A DNA stretch of 64,000 nt from Bacteroidota bacterium (GCA_016714005.1 JADJOA010000006.1:158726-222725); one strand, 5' to 3'; positions 38,888 through 49,337 are shown, counted from the first letter of the stretch. A program made the numbers and translations. Notes: generated from the sequence alone by a model not told the origin.

Positions 38888-40761
38888 TCACAAACCATAT
38901 TGTTGCAGGAAGATTTTACCGGTAACACATTGCCGGCAGGATGGGCTCAGGACAGTGCAGGTTTTGTTCCTATAAATAATTGGAAGTTTAATATAAACTG
39001 GCCTGTTTACAGCGGAGGTGGGTTTGATAGCGATTATGCAGTTATTGAAGGAGATATAAGCGGACCGTTTGATGTTGTTAAATGTGGCTTGATTACACCT
39101 GCCTTTAATACTTTGGGATTTTCAAGTTTGTATTTGTCTTATGGCGAAATTTTTACCAATTATGGTGGAAGCCAAGATTATGTAACCAAGATAATAGAAT
39201 TAAGTTTAGATAGTGGTCTTACCTGGCAGGTTGTTGATTCGGGTTCCTATGATCATTATGCTCCTCCATTTAATGGAATAAGGAATGTTATTAAACTTTT
39301 TGATCTAGCATCAGGTGCCGCTAATACGATGGTGAAATTTCTTTTTGAATCTGAAAATTCAGGTTACTGGGCAATAGATAATGTTATTATAAGTGATAGT
39401 GCAACATGCACCAGTCCACCGGATAATGGTATTGCAGTATCAAATGTTACCTATGCTTGTAATGGAACAAGCCTTGGTTTAAGTCTCGAGAATTTGAGTA
39501 GGGGAATTGGTCAAACTTACCAATGGCAAAAGAGTAGCAATGGCGTTGCATACAACAACATACCGGGTGCCTTTTATGATACTTTAACTGCTCTTCAAAG
39601 CGGTACATCTTATTATAAATGTATGGTTACCTGCGGGGGATTAAGTACTAATAGTTTGCCTGTGTATGTAAGTGATACACCACGTAAAGTAGTACTTGAA
39701 ACATTATTTGATCAGAACGGAATTTGCCCATTAAATAATAACATTAAAGACACTATAAAGATTCAAAGCCATTTTAAAGGAAATGGAGTTACTTACCAAT
39801 GGCTGTCAAACGATTCTACCAACTGGTGGAATACATTGCAAGGCAATTATCTGGCTATTGCCGGAGCAACAGATAGTTTTTATGTTGCAGATTATACCAA
39901 CCATCAGCAAACAAGTTATTTTGTGTGCGATTTAATTTGTGTAAGTGGTGGTAATAAAAGCCGAAGTAATGAAAGAACATCTTACTTAAACATAAATCCG
40001 TTTTGTTATTGTACGCCTATATCTTCAAATGCCTGTAGCAACAATAATGAGTATTATAGTTTTGTGGGTATTACAGGTACTACATTAAATCACAATCCGG
40101 TATGTGTTGACACTATTTATGCTACAACACCTTTTACTAACGAGTACCAGTTTTTTTCACCCTCTCTTGCTACGCAAACTGCTACGCTTACCAAGGGCAA
40201 CACATATAGTTTTAATTTTACCCAAACCTACCATATTTATCACTCCTATATTTGGATTGACTATAATCAAAACAGTGTTTTTGAAACGGATGAAGCGCAT
40301 TACCTGGGATACTCGCCAAATAGTAATCAACAATATGGATTTAATTTTACGGTTCCACAAACAGCGTTAGCAGGACAAACCGGGCTGCGCTTGCGAGGGC
40401 ATCGTTACTGGGGTTTATTTGACTTTGATAGTACGGCAGCATGTACCCCACTTACAAATGGAGCAACTTATGATTATATTGTTACGATAGACAGCACGGT
40501 GGGGATTGCTGATTTGGGACTTGAGATTTCGGATTTGAGATTGATGCCTAACCCGGCAAAGAATGAGGTAACGGTAACTGCGGGTGCTTTAATAAAAGGG
40601 TTGGCAGTAATAAATACTAAAGGAGAAACAATTATTGAAAATAAAGCGGTAAATGGTTTTACTAAAAAGTAAGCACCGCTAACTTACCCAACAGGGTGTA
40701 TATGTTAATGGTTGAAACGAATAAGGGGAGGGCGGTAAGGAGGTTGGTGGTGGTGAAATGA
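38834..40761 (+). CDS. T9SS-secreted Ig-like/GEVED protein (array gene 4, frameshifted tail)
   Basis: About 640 residues. The same plan as genes 2 and 3: signal peptide ending KANSQ, jelly-roll-like domain (LLQEDFTGNTLPAGWAQD, GYWAIDNVIISD), Ig-like modules (QTYQWQKSSNGVAYNN, VTYQWLSNDSTNWW), GEVED domain (SYIWIDYNQNSVFETDE). The linker TYDYIVTIDSTVGIADLG is shared with gene 2, but the sorting domain after MPNPAKNEVTVTAG is of a different type. The open frame stops at 40672 after GFTKK; in the next frame it continues VSTANLP, VYMLMVETNKGRAVRRL and VVVK to a stop at 40759-40761, so one or more indels lie near 40670-40700. Confidence 0.8.
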
Positions 40762-40769
40762 GTATGAAG

Positions 40770-40810
40770 CCTGTGGAACACCTGTAGGAGTTCGAGTCTC
40801 CTTTCATCCA
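40770..40810 (+). pseudogene. Orphan tRNA 3'-half-like sequence (class II, Leu-like)
   Basis: A perfect T arm (AGGAG-TTCGAGT-CTCCT, 40786-40802) is followed by an acceptor 3' strand TTCATCC, discriminator A and a T-run. Before it, CCTGTGGAACACCTGT resembles the variable-arm region of a Leu-type tRNA. The matching acceptor 5' strand, D arm and anticodon are absent; the preceding bases are the end of array gene 4. Such a 3' half is what integration or recombination at a tRNA gene leaves behind. No second copy was noticed in the window. Confidence 0.5.
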
Positions 40811-40896
40811 CTTTTTTCTCTTCCCTAAACTATGTTTCTAAAATGATTTTTATCAACTTCTTATAATGTTCAATAATCTATACATTTGTTAATTGT

Positions 40897-41983
40897 ATGA
40901 TTAGTCGAAAGTTTACCTCTTTTTTACTGGCATTTGCTTTTTTCTCCTGTAACAAAAGCAATAATTCTATTTCGCCTCAAATAAAAAGCATTACCGAATC
41001 TGTTTATGCTTCGGGTATTGTTAAGAGCAAAGATCAGTACAATGTTTTTGCAAAAACTGCAGGTATTATAAAAACTGTTTTTGTTACCGAGGGTGATAGT
41101 GTAAGTATTGGCTCTCCCATTTTTGAAATTGACAACACCCAGGTTTCCATTTCCGAAAAAAATGCAGCGCTTGCTGCTGCCAATGCAAGTTATGCAAGCA
41201 ATATGGACAAAGTGCACGATGCCGAACTTAATTTAGGGGTGGCAAAAAAGAAATTGGAGAATGATTCGCTATTGTATTACAGGCAAAAAAACCTGTGGGA
41301 CAAAAACATTGGCTCAAAAGTAGAACTTGAGCAGCGGGAGCTTGCCTTTAAAAATTCTCAACTGTTATTTGCCTCAGCAGAAACAAAATTGAGTGACGTA
41401 AAAAAGCAATTGAAATTAACTTCAGACCAATCGCAAAACAATTATTCTATTGGCAAATCATTAAAAAACGATTTGATTATACGGAGCGATGTAAACGGAA
41501 AGGTTTACAAATTAAATCTTGAAAAGGGCGAAGCAGCTTCTCCGCAATTGCCTGTGGCTGTTGTAGGAGCCGCCAATGTTTTTTGTTTTGGAATTAAACA
41601 TTGACGAAAACGATATTTTAAAAGTAAAGCCAGGCCAGCAGGTTTTTATACGCATGGATAGTTACAAGAATGAGGTATTTGAAGGTGAAATAACTTCTGT
41701 TGACCCGATTATGAACGAGCGCACCCGCACTTTTACTGCCAATGCAATTTTTAAAACGCAGCCGCAGGTTTTATTTCCCAACCTTTCCGTTGAAGCTAAT
41801 ATTCTCATCAGTTCACAGGAGAAAGCGCTTACCATTCCCCGCAATTATCTCTTGAACGATTCTTTAGTTACGCTGTCTGACGGCAGCAAAAGAAATGTGC
41901 AAACAGGGCTGATGGATTATAATATTGTAGAAATAACACAAGGACTAACCGACAACGATCAACTTCTTTTGCCCAAGCAATGA
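40897..41983 (+). CDS. HlyD/MacA-type efflux adaptor lipoprotein (frameshifted)
   Basis: About 361 residues, read 40897-about 41585 and about 41585-41983 after removing one T in the T6 run near 41580. A lipoprotein signal (SFLLAFAFFSCNK) anchors it in a membrane. The biotinyl-lipoyl-like half-motifs are VYASGIVKSKDQYNVFAKTA with VFVTEGDSVSIGSPIFEID, and the second half IRSDVNGKVYKLNLEKGE. A coiled-coil hairpin lies between (residues about 85-175, Ala/Lys/Leu-rich). The beta-barrel part includes IDENDILKVKPGQQVFIRMD. It bridges the inner-membrane permease to an outer component in tripartite export. The stop overlaps the permease start (ATGA), forming an operon; no TolC-like gene is nearby. Confidence 0.88.
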
Positions 41984-43240
41984 GTTTTAAATTACTTTTT
42001 AATATTTCAAAAGCGCTTTTGTTTTCAAGGTTCAAACAAACACTTGTTGCCGCCATTGGTGTAACGTTTGGCATTACTATGTTTATTACGCTGCTCAGTT
42101 TTATGAATGGACTCAATAAAATGCTTGACGGTTTGGTGAGCAACCGCACCCCACACGTACGCATTTACAATAACATTAAGCCTTCTGTTGTGCAACCCAT
42201 AAATGAATCAGCGCAATTTAAAGATGCATATAATTTTATCAGTTCTGTTAAGCCATATAATACCCGGAAGGAAATTTACAATGTAAATGCCATTATGGAT
42301 AAACTTAAAACAGATGACAGGGTGTTAGGTGTTGCTCCCAAAATTGCTGCGCAGGTTTTTTACACACTTGGCAATGTAAATCTTAATGGTGTTATTAATG
42401 GAGTAGATGTGGATGCGGAAGCACGCCTGTTTTACTTTAACGATTATGTAACCACAGGCAATTACCTTGATTTACAAAACACTTCAAACAGTATTATACT
42501 TGGCAAAGGAGTGGCTGATATTATTCTGGCGCAAATTGGGGATGTAATAACCGTTACTACTTCCACGGGCGAGCAGTTTCCATTAAAAGTAGTTGGTTAT
42601 TTTCAGTCGGGTATTGCAGATTACGATAAGGTGCAGAGTTATGCAAGCATTACTACTACACAAAAATTATTAGGTAGAGGAAAGAGTTATATAAGTGATA
42701 TTCAGGTAAAGCTAAAAGACATTAATCTAGCTCCGGTTGTTGCTACCGAGTACCGCAATATTTTTGAAGCCGATGCAGAAGATATTCAAACAGCCAACGC
42801 ACAGTTTGAAACAGGAACCAACGTGCGCACCATTATCTCTTATGCCGTTGGTATAACATTGTTGATTGTTGCAGGCTTTGGTATTTACAATATCCTCAAC
42901 ATGCTTATTTACGAAAAAGATGGATACCATAGCCATACTAAAACCAACAGGCTTTGCGGGGTACGATGTAAAAAGCATCTTTATTTCCATTGCACTTACT
43001 ATAGGCATTTGTGGGGCACTTGCAGGAATGGTTTTTGGTTTTGCGCTCAGTAATGTTATTGACCAAATTCCTTTTGAAACCGCTGCGTTGCCCACAGTAA
43101 AAACATTTCCGGTTGATTACAACCCTAAGTATTATTTCATTGCCGGTACGTTTGCCATTATTACCACTTACTTTGCAGGTTGGTTTCCTGCACAAAAAGC
43201 AAGCAAGGTTGACCCTGTAATAATTATTAGAGGAAAGTAA
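41980..43240 (+). CDS. ABC transporter permease, MacB/FtsX type (frameshifted)
   Basis: About 420 residues in two frames meeting near 42920, where the A-run of YEK-MDTIAILKPTGFAGYD is mis-sized. One membrane span near the N-terminus (FKQTLVAAIGVTFGITMFI) is followed by a large periplasmic MacB-like domain (residues 40-280) and three C-terminal FtsX spans: TIISYAVGITLLIVAGFGIY, SIFISIALTIGICGALAGMV and YYFIAGTFAIITTYFAGWFP, ending AQKASKVDPVIIIRGK, the typical end of this family. Together with the adaptor and the separate ATPase it makes a MacAB or DevBCA-like exporter; Lol-type lipoprotein release is an alternative. It overlaps the ATPase start by one base. Confidence 0.88.
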
Positions 43241-43916
43241 TGGATACCAACATCATACTGGAAGCAAAGGGCATCACTAAATATTTTAACGATCCTGTAA
43301 AGTTTGAAGTATTAAAGCAGGTAAGCTTTACCATCAACAAAGGGGAGTTTGTTTCTGTAGTAGGCAAATCGGGTTGCGGAAAATCTACCTTGCTCTATAT
43401 ACTTTCAACTATGGACACCGATTACTCCGGTGATTTATTGATTGATGGTATAAGCATGAAAAATAAAAGTGAGAAAGAACTTGCCGTAGTGCGCAATGAA
43501 AAAATTGGTTTTGTCTTTCAGTTTCATTATTTGCTCAATGAGTTTACGGTTTTGCATAACGTTATTTTGCCTGCATTAAAATTAAACAGGCAACCACAGC
43601 CTGTACTTGAAGAAAAAGGTATTAAACTTTTATCACTTTTGGGAATTGATAAACTTGCGGGGAAAATGGCAAGCCGTTTGTCGGGTGGTGAAAAGCAACG
43701 TGTGGCTATTGCACGTGCTATGATTAACGACCCGCTTATAATCATGGGTGATGAACCAACAGGCAACCTCGATAGCAAAAACAGCCAGATTGTTTTGATA
43801 TTTTTAAAGAACTTGCTGTAGAGTTTAACCAAACACTGTTAATTGTAACACATGATGATGCCTTTGCCGAAAAAACAAACCGCATTATTAAAATGGATGA
43901 TGGTAGGGTGGTTTAG
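43240..43916 (+). CDS. ABC transporter ATP-binding protein, MacB/LolD type (frameshifted)
   Basis: 225 residues with all ABC ATPase motifs: Walker A SVVGKSGCGKSTLLY, Q-loop FVFQFHYLLNEFTVLHNV, signature RLSGGEKQRVAIARAM, Walker B PLIIMGDEPTGNLDS. One missing T near 43797 breaks the frame; after it the protein continues VFDIFKELAVEFNQ, the H-loop TLLIVTHDDAF, and IIKMDDGRVV to a stop at 43914-43916. It powers the permease encoded just upstream. The LNEFTVLHNV loop and lid spacing fit the LolD/MacB subgroup. Confidence 0.92.
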
Positions 43917-43977
43917 TAAAAACTTGAAATGGTATTTGAAATTGTAAGTGAGAGTTTAAATTTGCTCGGCAAACTAT

Positions 43978-45560
43978 ATGATGATAAGAAACTTACTTAG
44001 TGTATTGGCAGCAATTATTTTGTCATGTAATACACAAGCCTCAACAGACTCTCTTGTTTTATTTAATGACCTGGTTTTTAAGAATAGGTTTGAAGCAACT
44101 GCATTTAGCCATTTCATAAATAAGGACGAAACACAATATTCTTTTGCGCTGATGTTTGCGACCGTAGAAACTGACTTAATCGAAGAAGACATCAGCAAGT
44201 ATAAAAATGTAATTAATGCAAAGAGTAAAGAATTAAAAGAAGAAATTAAGAGCAAGGCTGAATCAAAAACCATAAAGATCATTTTTAATAATGTTCATAA
44301 CCAGTTTTTGGATTTGTACGAGGCTGAAAACCGCTTTTCTCAAATTTTTACTTTAGGAAAATACAATTGTGTTTCGGCAACAGCTTTGTATGCTTACATT
44401 TTTGAAAATCTAAACATTCCTTTTCAAATCAAAGAATTGCCAACACATGTTTACTTAGTTGCATACCCCAACAGTTCAAAAATATTGGTTGAAACAACTG
44501 CACCACAAAATGGATACTTTCAGTTTAGTGAGGAGTTTGCCCAACGTTATGTCAAAACCCTATACAAACAAAAACTCATAAGCAGAAATGAATACGAAAC
44601 AAAGACAACAAGCGAACTTTTTAACGAAAATTTCTTCTCTAAGGAAAATCTCTCATTAAAAGAAATGACCGGAATACAATATTACAACCTATGCCTTTAT
44701 TATTTTAAAGACAATAAGTATGATGAAGCTTTAAACAATGCACGTAAGGCATTTTATCTATATCCGTGCGAAAGAACACGGTTTATGTTAAAGAATACAC
44801 TACTTGTGGCACCTGTTCATGATAAAATTACAGAAGAAGAAAAGGTGAAAAATCTGCTGACTTTGTGCCGCTATAACAATTTATATAATGACGAGGACAT
44901 AAATAGTTCATTCTTGAGTGAAAGCTATAACTCCATTATTGCATATCATTTAACCGAAAAATCTGATTTGGAGAAGGCATCTGCAATTCATGCATTACTA
45001 TTAGAAACTGCAAAGGACACTGTTATGCTTAATAAATTTAACTTTTGGTATCACTATGAGCTTGCAAGGCTTTCTTTACTTAAGACAATAAAAGCCGGGA
45101 ATCCTCTAGAAAATTTAAAGATTTCATATGAGATAAATCCCGACCATGCAGATTTAAAAAATTTAATTCTTGGAGCTATTTTTCAATCTGTTGGTGAAAT
45201 GAATGATTCAAAAGCAATTCAGAATTATATTACCTCTTTAAATAATGATTTTCCTTTTCTGAGTAAACATGAAGACTTTATTACAATTAAAGCAGCAGTT
45301 TATTTAGACATAGCATTACGAAGCTTTACCTCCAATAATCTACCAAATGGGAACACTAACCTTGAGTTGTTTGAGAATCTATATCAAACTGGCAAACCAT
45401 CAGGGAAACTGTCTCAGGCTATCGAAGCTGCATATTCAGGCGCAGCAGGTATTTATTTTAAGAAGGGTAACTATTCAAAAGCAAAAGAATATATATAAAG
45501 CGAGGGTTGCAATACTCGCCAGACAATTTTGGATTAATACAAAGGTTGAATTCCTTTTAA
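43978..45560 (+). CDS. Secreted transglutaminase-like protein with TPR-like repeats
   Basis: About 527 residues. A signal peptide (LLSVLAAIILSCNTQA) is followed by a transglutaminase/SirB1-like core: GKYNCVSATALYAYIFENL supplies Cys and ELPTHVYLVAYP supplies His, with VETTAPQNG as the possible Asp/Glu region. Residues 230-500 are helical TPR-like repeats (YFKDNKYDEALNNARKAFYL, EKASAIHALLLETA). The open frame stops at 45498, but after a TA-repeat indel near 45490 the protein plausibly continues IKRGLQYSPDNFGLIQRLNS to a stop at 45558-45560. Whether the core is an active peptidase is unknown. It lies 61 bases after the export operon and may be co-transcribed with it. Confidence 0.7.
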
Positions 45561-46435
45561 TAATTGTTTACAAAAGCATTAATGGTTTTGGTTTCAATAT
45601 AAATGTTGCCAAAATTTGTTTTACGGTAGGCAGCTATTTTAACAGGCTCCATCAGAAATGAACCTTTTTCAACCATAAGGGTAAGTAAATGATAATCGCG
45701 TTTTTTTTCTAGGTGCATGATTTGGACAATTTCATTTCCTGCACTAAAATTACTTATCCGGTAGACGTCATCACTGTCTTTGGGGTCAGTTAACCGTACA
45801 AAGAATTTTAACTTACCATCCATCATTACTGTATTTTTTTCTTCCACCTGCATCTCAAACTTGTTATTAATAGCTCGTCCCTTGTCATCCCATTCTTTTA
45901 ATCCTAAACACGGGATGTTTTCTTTATAATATGCAACACTTCTGCGTTTACCGTTGTTATGAAATGTTTCTTGCTTGCCTTCCTGCCTGCCATCAACAAA
46001 ATAAAATTTAGAAGTCATTCGCCCGGTATTGTAGGTATATTCGTGCGAATAGCCATTCAATGCATCATCCTTAAAACACATCTCACTGTATATACCGCCT
46101 TCCTTATTAAATCTTATCCAGCAACCATGTTTCTTTTTATCAATCTTAAACTGTATGCTGCTAAGTTTTCCGTTCTCATGAAAAAAATAAGATGTATCTG
46201 TCCACTCGTCATTTTTAAATTTTTGATATGCTTTTAAATTACCATTATCATAAAACTCAATAAGCCATCCGTTTTTCTTACCATTTTTATACTCAATCAA
46301 TTGCCTCACCTTATCACTCTCTGGAAAAGTTATTGTTCGGGTTCCGCTTTTCCCATCAAACTTGTCATCACAGTTTGTCATTAACAAACTACTAATGCCA
46401 ACCAATAAAACAGTTCTTATCATATTTTTTATCAT
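45557..46435 (-). CDS. MORN-repeat lipoprotein
   Basis: 292 residues. A lipoprotein signal with LLMTNC is followed by about seven MORN-like/YwqK-type repeats of 20-24 residues, each with a Y-x-N-G-K/x core: EYKNGKKNGWLIEFYDNG, YFFHENGKLSSIQF, TYNTGRMTSKFYFVDGRQEG and TFHNNGKRRSVAYY. The last 100 residues are a different, beta-rich domain (KLKFFVRLTDPKDSDDVYRI). Such YwqK-like proteins are sometimes called antitoxins, without good evidence; here it is an envelope lipoprotein of unknown role. It overlaps the repaired end of the convergent upstream gene by four bases. Confidence 0.8.
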   Translation of the reverse strand: MIKNMIRTVLLVGISSLLMTNCDDKFDGKSGTRTITFPESDKVRQLIEYKNGKKNGWLIEFYDNGNLKAYQKFKNDEWTDTSYFFHENGKLSSIQFKIDKKKHGCWIRFNKEGGIYSEMCFKDDALNGYSHEYTYNTGRMTSKFYFVDGRQEGKQETFHNNGKRRSVAYYKENIPCLGLKEWDDKGRAINNKFEMQVEEKNTVMMDGKLKFFVRLTDPKDSDDVYRISNFSAGNEIVQIMHLEKKRDYHLLTLMVEKGSFLMEPVKIAAYRKTNFGNIYIETKTINAFVNNY

Positions 46436-46558
46436 AAGCCATTTATAAAAAACATACGTTTCAATTTTTTTTATCCCCTACTCCATCACAACTAATACAG
46501 CAAAGTTTTTTAAGCTTCACTTACTATCACTTAACTTTTTATTATAGCCAATCCAAAA

Positions 46559-47164
46559 TTACAAACCATTGGTTTCCATCTTTTGTTCTTGAGCCTTTTC
46601 TGTCACAAAATCCTTTAGCTCTTTAAAAAACTCCATAAATTCCTTTTCAATTGGCTCATAATATAATTGCAAATCAGCCACCGCGTTTTTCATGTTGTTT
46701 TCAAAACTCACGCGGTTGCTCATTCCGTTAAACACTCTTTGTAAGCCGGTAAAGTTTGCATAATTAACCAACCAATTTTGTTGGCGCATGTATATGAGCA
46801 TGTTTGCAGTTCGGGCAGGAATTAAATTTGAATAATTATCTGTTAACTTATAAAAATTATCGGCAAAAACTTCAAGCTCAACACCGGAAAACAATTTCCA
46901 GTTGGCGGCTAAGTAATGGTCGTAATAAATATCGGCAACCACCGGTGTGTATTTTTTTGAGATTGTCTAATACGCTGTTTTGTTTGCTCAACAATAGCAT
47001 GGTTTATCGGTAAAATTATCAATAGCTCGATGCAGTGCAATACCCTTTCTGATATTCACAGGATAATGCAAATAATCTTTTCCCTTTACATGATCGGCAA
47101 TAAAATTACCAATGGTAATATCCGGATCATTGCCCGAAAGATAAATGTGCGCTAAACAATTCAC
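46559..47164 (-). CDS. Acyl carrier protein phosphodiesterase-like, AcpH/DUF479 (frameshifted)
   Basis: About 200 residues, the family length. From a GTG at 47164 the first segment reads NCLAHIYLSGNDPDITIGNF then IADHVKGKDYLHYPVNIRKG and IALHRAIDNFTD, the conserved His/Asp-containing start of AcpH. Single-base indels near 46995 and 46965 then lead through HAIVEQTKQRIRQ into the frame from 46942: VVADIYYDHYLAANWKLFSG, YMRQQNWLVNYANFTGLQRV, MSNRVSFENNMKNAV. AcpH removes the 4-phosphopantetheine group from acyl carrier protein; that activity is inferred by family. GTG start is the best option seen. Confidence 0.82.
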
Positions 47165-47283
47165 GCTTCAAACTTAACCAATATCAATATCAAATTACTA
47201 ATAAGACAAGGTGCATAAAACATATTAAAACATTTTGCAGTTGCCTGTAATCCGCTTAAGTTTACAAAACATAATACTGAGTT

Positions 47284-48169
47284 ATGATAAAGAAATTTTT
47301 AAAGTGGCTGCTTGTTCTTCTATCGCTGTTTATTATCGGTTGCTATGTTTCGGGTAATGGATGGGTGATAAAAGCATTGCGTTATAATTTTGTAAATATT
47401 GATGATTATAAAATTTTTGAAAACAGGATAATAAAAGCAGGCAACCCCAAAGAATGGAATAACGGATGGGATTATAACAAAACCCCAATAACACCTGCTC
47501 TCGAAAAACTTTTAACCGATAATGAAAGTGTGGCTTATCTGGTAATAAAAAACGATTCGGTAAGAATCGAAAAATACTGGGATGGTTATAGTGCAAAATC
47601 CTTGTCGAGCAGTTTTTCTATGGCCAAAAGTTTTGTTGGTGCCATGATTGGTATTGCATTAAAGAAGGAAAAATAAAAAGTCTTGATGAGCCGGTTTGCA
47701 AACTACATACCTGAATTTAAAGAATGTAATAAGCATAATATTACTATTAAACATTTGCTGATGATGAGTTCGGGATTGGATTGGGATGAGGGCTATGCAA
47801 GTTTATTTTCACCGGTAACAGAATCATACTATGGAAAAGATTTGTACAAACAAATAACTTCACTTAAATAAAGAGCCATCGGGCAAATATTGGGAATACA
47901 AAAGTTGTGACACACAGTTGCTTGGTTTTGTATTAGAGAAAGCCACAGGCAAAACTTTAAGCGATTATTGCAGCGAAAAAATTTGGACGCCACTAAATGC
48001 GGTGCATATTGCCTTGTGGAGCCTTGATATTTTAGGACAATATGTAATTGCAGTACCTGATATGAATATGATTATTGTAAGGCTTGGTAAAAAAAGAAGT
48101 ACTGGTGAAGATGGAATACCAAACGACTATCCGGTTATTATCAGAGAATCTATTAAAATGTTTTCTTAA
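47284..48169 (+). pseudogene. Serine hydrolase, class C beta-lactamase family, with large internal deletion
   Basis: Segments 47284-47676, 47683-47871 and 47918-48169 follow one another in different frames. The N-terminus has a lipoprotein-like or membrane signal (LLVLLSLFIIGCYVSG). The catalytic SxxK is SFSMAKSFVGAMIG, then DEPVCKLHTYIPEF-like wording, HLLMMSSGLDWDEGY and PSGKYWEYKSCDTQLLGFVL (YxS region). After EKIWTPLNAVHIALWSLD the sequence jumps straight to ILGQYVIAVPDMNMIIVRLG; the roughly 100 residues normally found between these points are absent. Besides frameshifts that could be sequence errors, this deletion is not an indel artefact, so the gene is probably dead or the assembly collapsed. 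Confidence 0.7.
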
Positions 48170-48181
48170 TAAATTTGCAAC

Positions 48182-48586
48182 ATGTTAAAAGATATTCCGC
48201 AATTAAAAGTAGAAAATGTAGCGGTTGCAGTAGTACCCGAAGTAAATAACAGTGGTGAAAAAGAATGGGGTGTTTACCTGCTCAACCTTAAAAATGAAAC
48301 AATTGAAGGTGTGCTTGTAGCTTCAAACGGTTATGGCTATAAAAATGGTGAAAAAGTAAAAACCTCCACGCTGAGACATTTTATTGAACAGGTTCCCGCA
48401 AAATCCTATGCCAAGGTTGAATTGATTATTGAAACCGTTTTTGGATTAAACAATGAGTACTGGGTTAGTTTTTATCTCAACAATACTTTGTACGATAAAA
48501 AATATTTATTCCTGCCTGATAGTATCAACCCCGAATATTTCACCACTGTACCCTTGCTTGATAAAGCAGGAGTAATGATAAAATAG
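48182..48586 (+). CDS. Conserved hypothetical protein
   Basis: 134 residues, intact, no signal peptide. Mixed alpha/beta: LKVENVAVAVVPEVNNSGEK, WGVYLLNLKNETIEGVLVAS, NGYGYKNGEKVKTSTLRHFI, AKVELIIETVFGLNNEYWVS, and NPEYFTTVPLLDKAGVMIK at the end. I know this as a short protein conserved in Bacteroidota, sometimes wrongly labelled as a phenylalanyl-tRNA synthetase subunit; there is no synthetase motif. Function unknown. Followed after 9 bases by a small membrane protein, probably in one transcript. Confidence 0.8.
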   Translation: MLKDIPQLKVENVAVAVVPEVNNSGEKEWGVYLLNLKNETIEGVLVASNGYGYKNGEKVKTSTLRHFIEQVPAKSYAKVELIIETVFGLNNEYWVSFYLNNTLYDKKYLFLPDSINPEYFTTVPLLDKAGVMIK

Positions 48587-48595
48587 AACCACAAC

Positions 48596-48811
48596 ATGAT
48601 TGATAAAAAAAGAAACCTGCGTGCAGTCGCAATTTCAATGCTTGTAATATGCCTTTCATTTTGGAATTACAACAACCTATCAGGCAAGGAAACTATCAAG
48701 TTAATACATGAAGTAAGTTTATTGGTGCTTGGTTTTGCCGGTGGCGTTTTTTTTGTAAACCTTATTTCTCTTTTCAGAAAAAATAAAGATACTAACGCTG
48801 CAAAGCCGTAA
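48596..48811 (+). CDS. Small two-span membrane protein
   Basis: 71 residues with a basic N-terminus (IDKKRNLRAV), two membrane spans (AISMLVICLSFWNYN and LVLGFAGGVFFVNLISLF) and a charged tail (RKNKDTNAAKP). No family recognised. Same direction and close spacing to 48182-48586. Confidence 0.65.
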   Translation: MIDKKRNLRAVAISMLVICLSFWNYNNLSGKETIKLIHEVSLLVLGFAGGVFFVNLISLFRKNKDTNAAKP

Positions 48812-48841
48812 TAGAGCATTTGCTTTTATTCACAACCATAA

Positions 48842-49242
48842 ATGTCGTCATCAACCAAGAGCATCGTTTTATTTGATGGCAATTGTAATTATTGCACCCG
48901 CACTGTGCTATGGACCATAAAGCGAGATGTGAAAAGAAATTCCTTTTTTCGGCCACACAGGTAGATGCAGGAAAAAAAATACTGAAGAATTACGACATTG
49001 AAAACTTAAAAGATACCTCAGTAATACTTATTGAAGATAATAAGGTTTATCTTAAATCCGATGCTGTGTTAAACATTGCACGAAGGTTGCCTAACTATAA
49101 ATTTTTTTATCCGTTAATTTTTTTTCCGCGGTTTATAAGAGATGGCATTTATAACATTATTGCAAAAAACAGGTACCGCTGGTTTGGCAAAAGAGATATG
49201 TGTTACCTGCCTGATGAGGATGTGAGAGAAAGATTTTTGTAG
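48842..49242 (+). CDS. DCC-family thiol-disulfide oxidoreductase (frameshifted)
   Basis: About 133 residues, starting at the ATG at 48842 (MSSSTKSIVLFDGNCNYCTR). LFDGNCNYC is the DxxCxxC signature of the DUF393/DCC family. One missing T in the T6 run near 48950 breaks the frame, after which it continues SFFSATQVDAGKKIL, DTSVILIEDNKVYLKSDAVL, PLIFFPRFIRDGIYNIIAKN and RYRWFGKRDMCYLP, all typical of the family. These proteins are thought to be thioredoxin-fold redox proteins; physiological partners are not known. Confidence 0.88.
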
Positions 49243-49337
49243 CACCTCAAAAAACTTTAACCGATGTGAAAAGTTTCTCCTTTCTCCTTCAAATATTCAA
49301 TCTAAATTTATTTTATTAGCCGTATAAAATTTTAATA

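Noticed and set aside
40752..40810. Shortened but functional tRNA-like RNA
   Set aside because: GGTGAA could mimic an acceptor 5' strand, but only 28 bases lie between it and the T arm, so D arm and anticodon cannot fit.
47284..48169. Functional beta-lactamase resistance gene
   Set aside because: SxxK is present but the middle of the domain is deleted and the family is mostly non-resistance esterases or peptidases.
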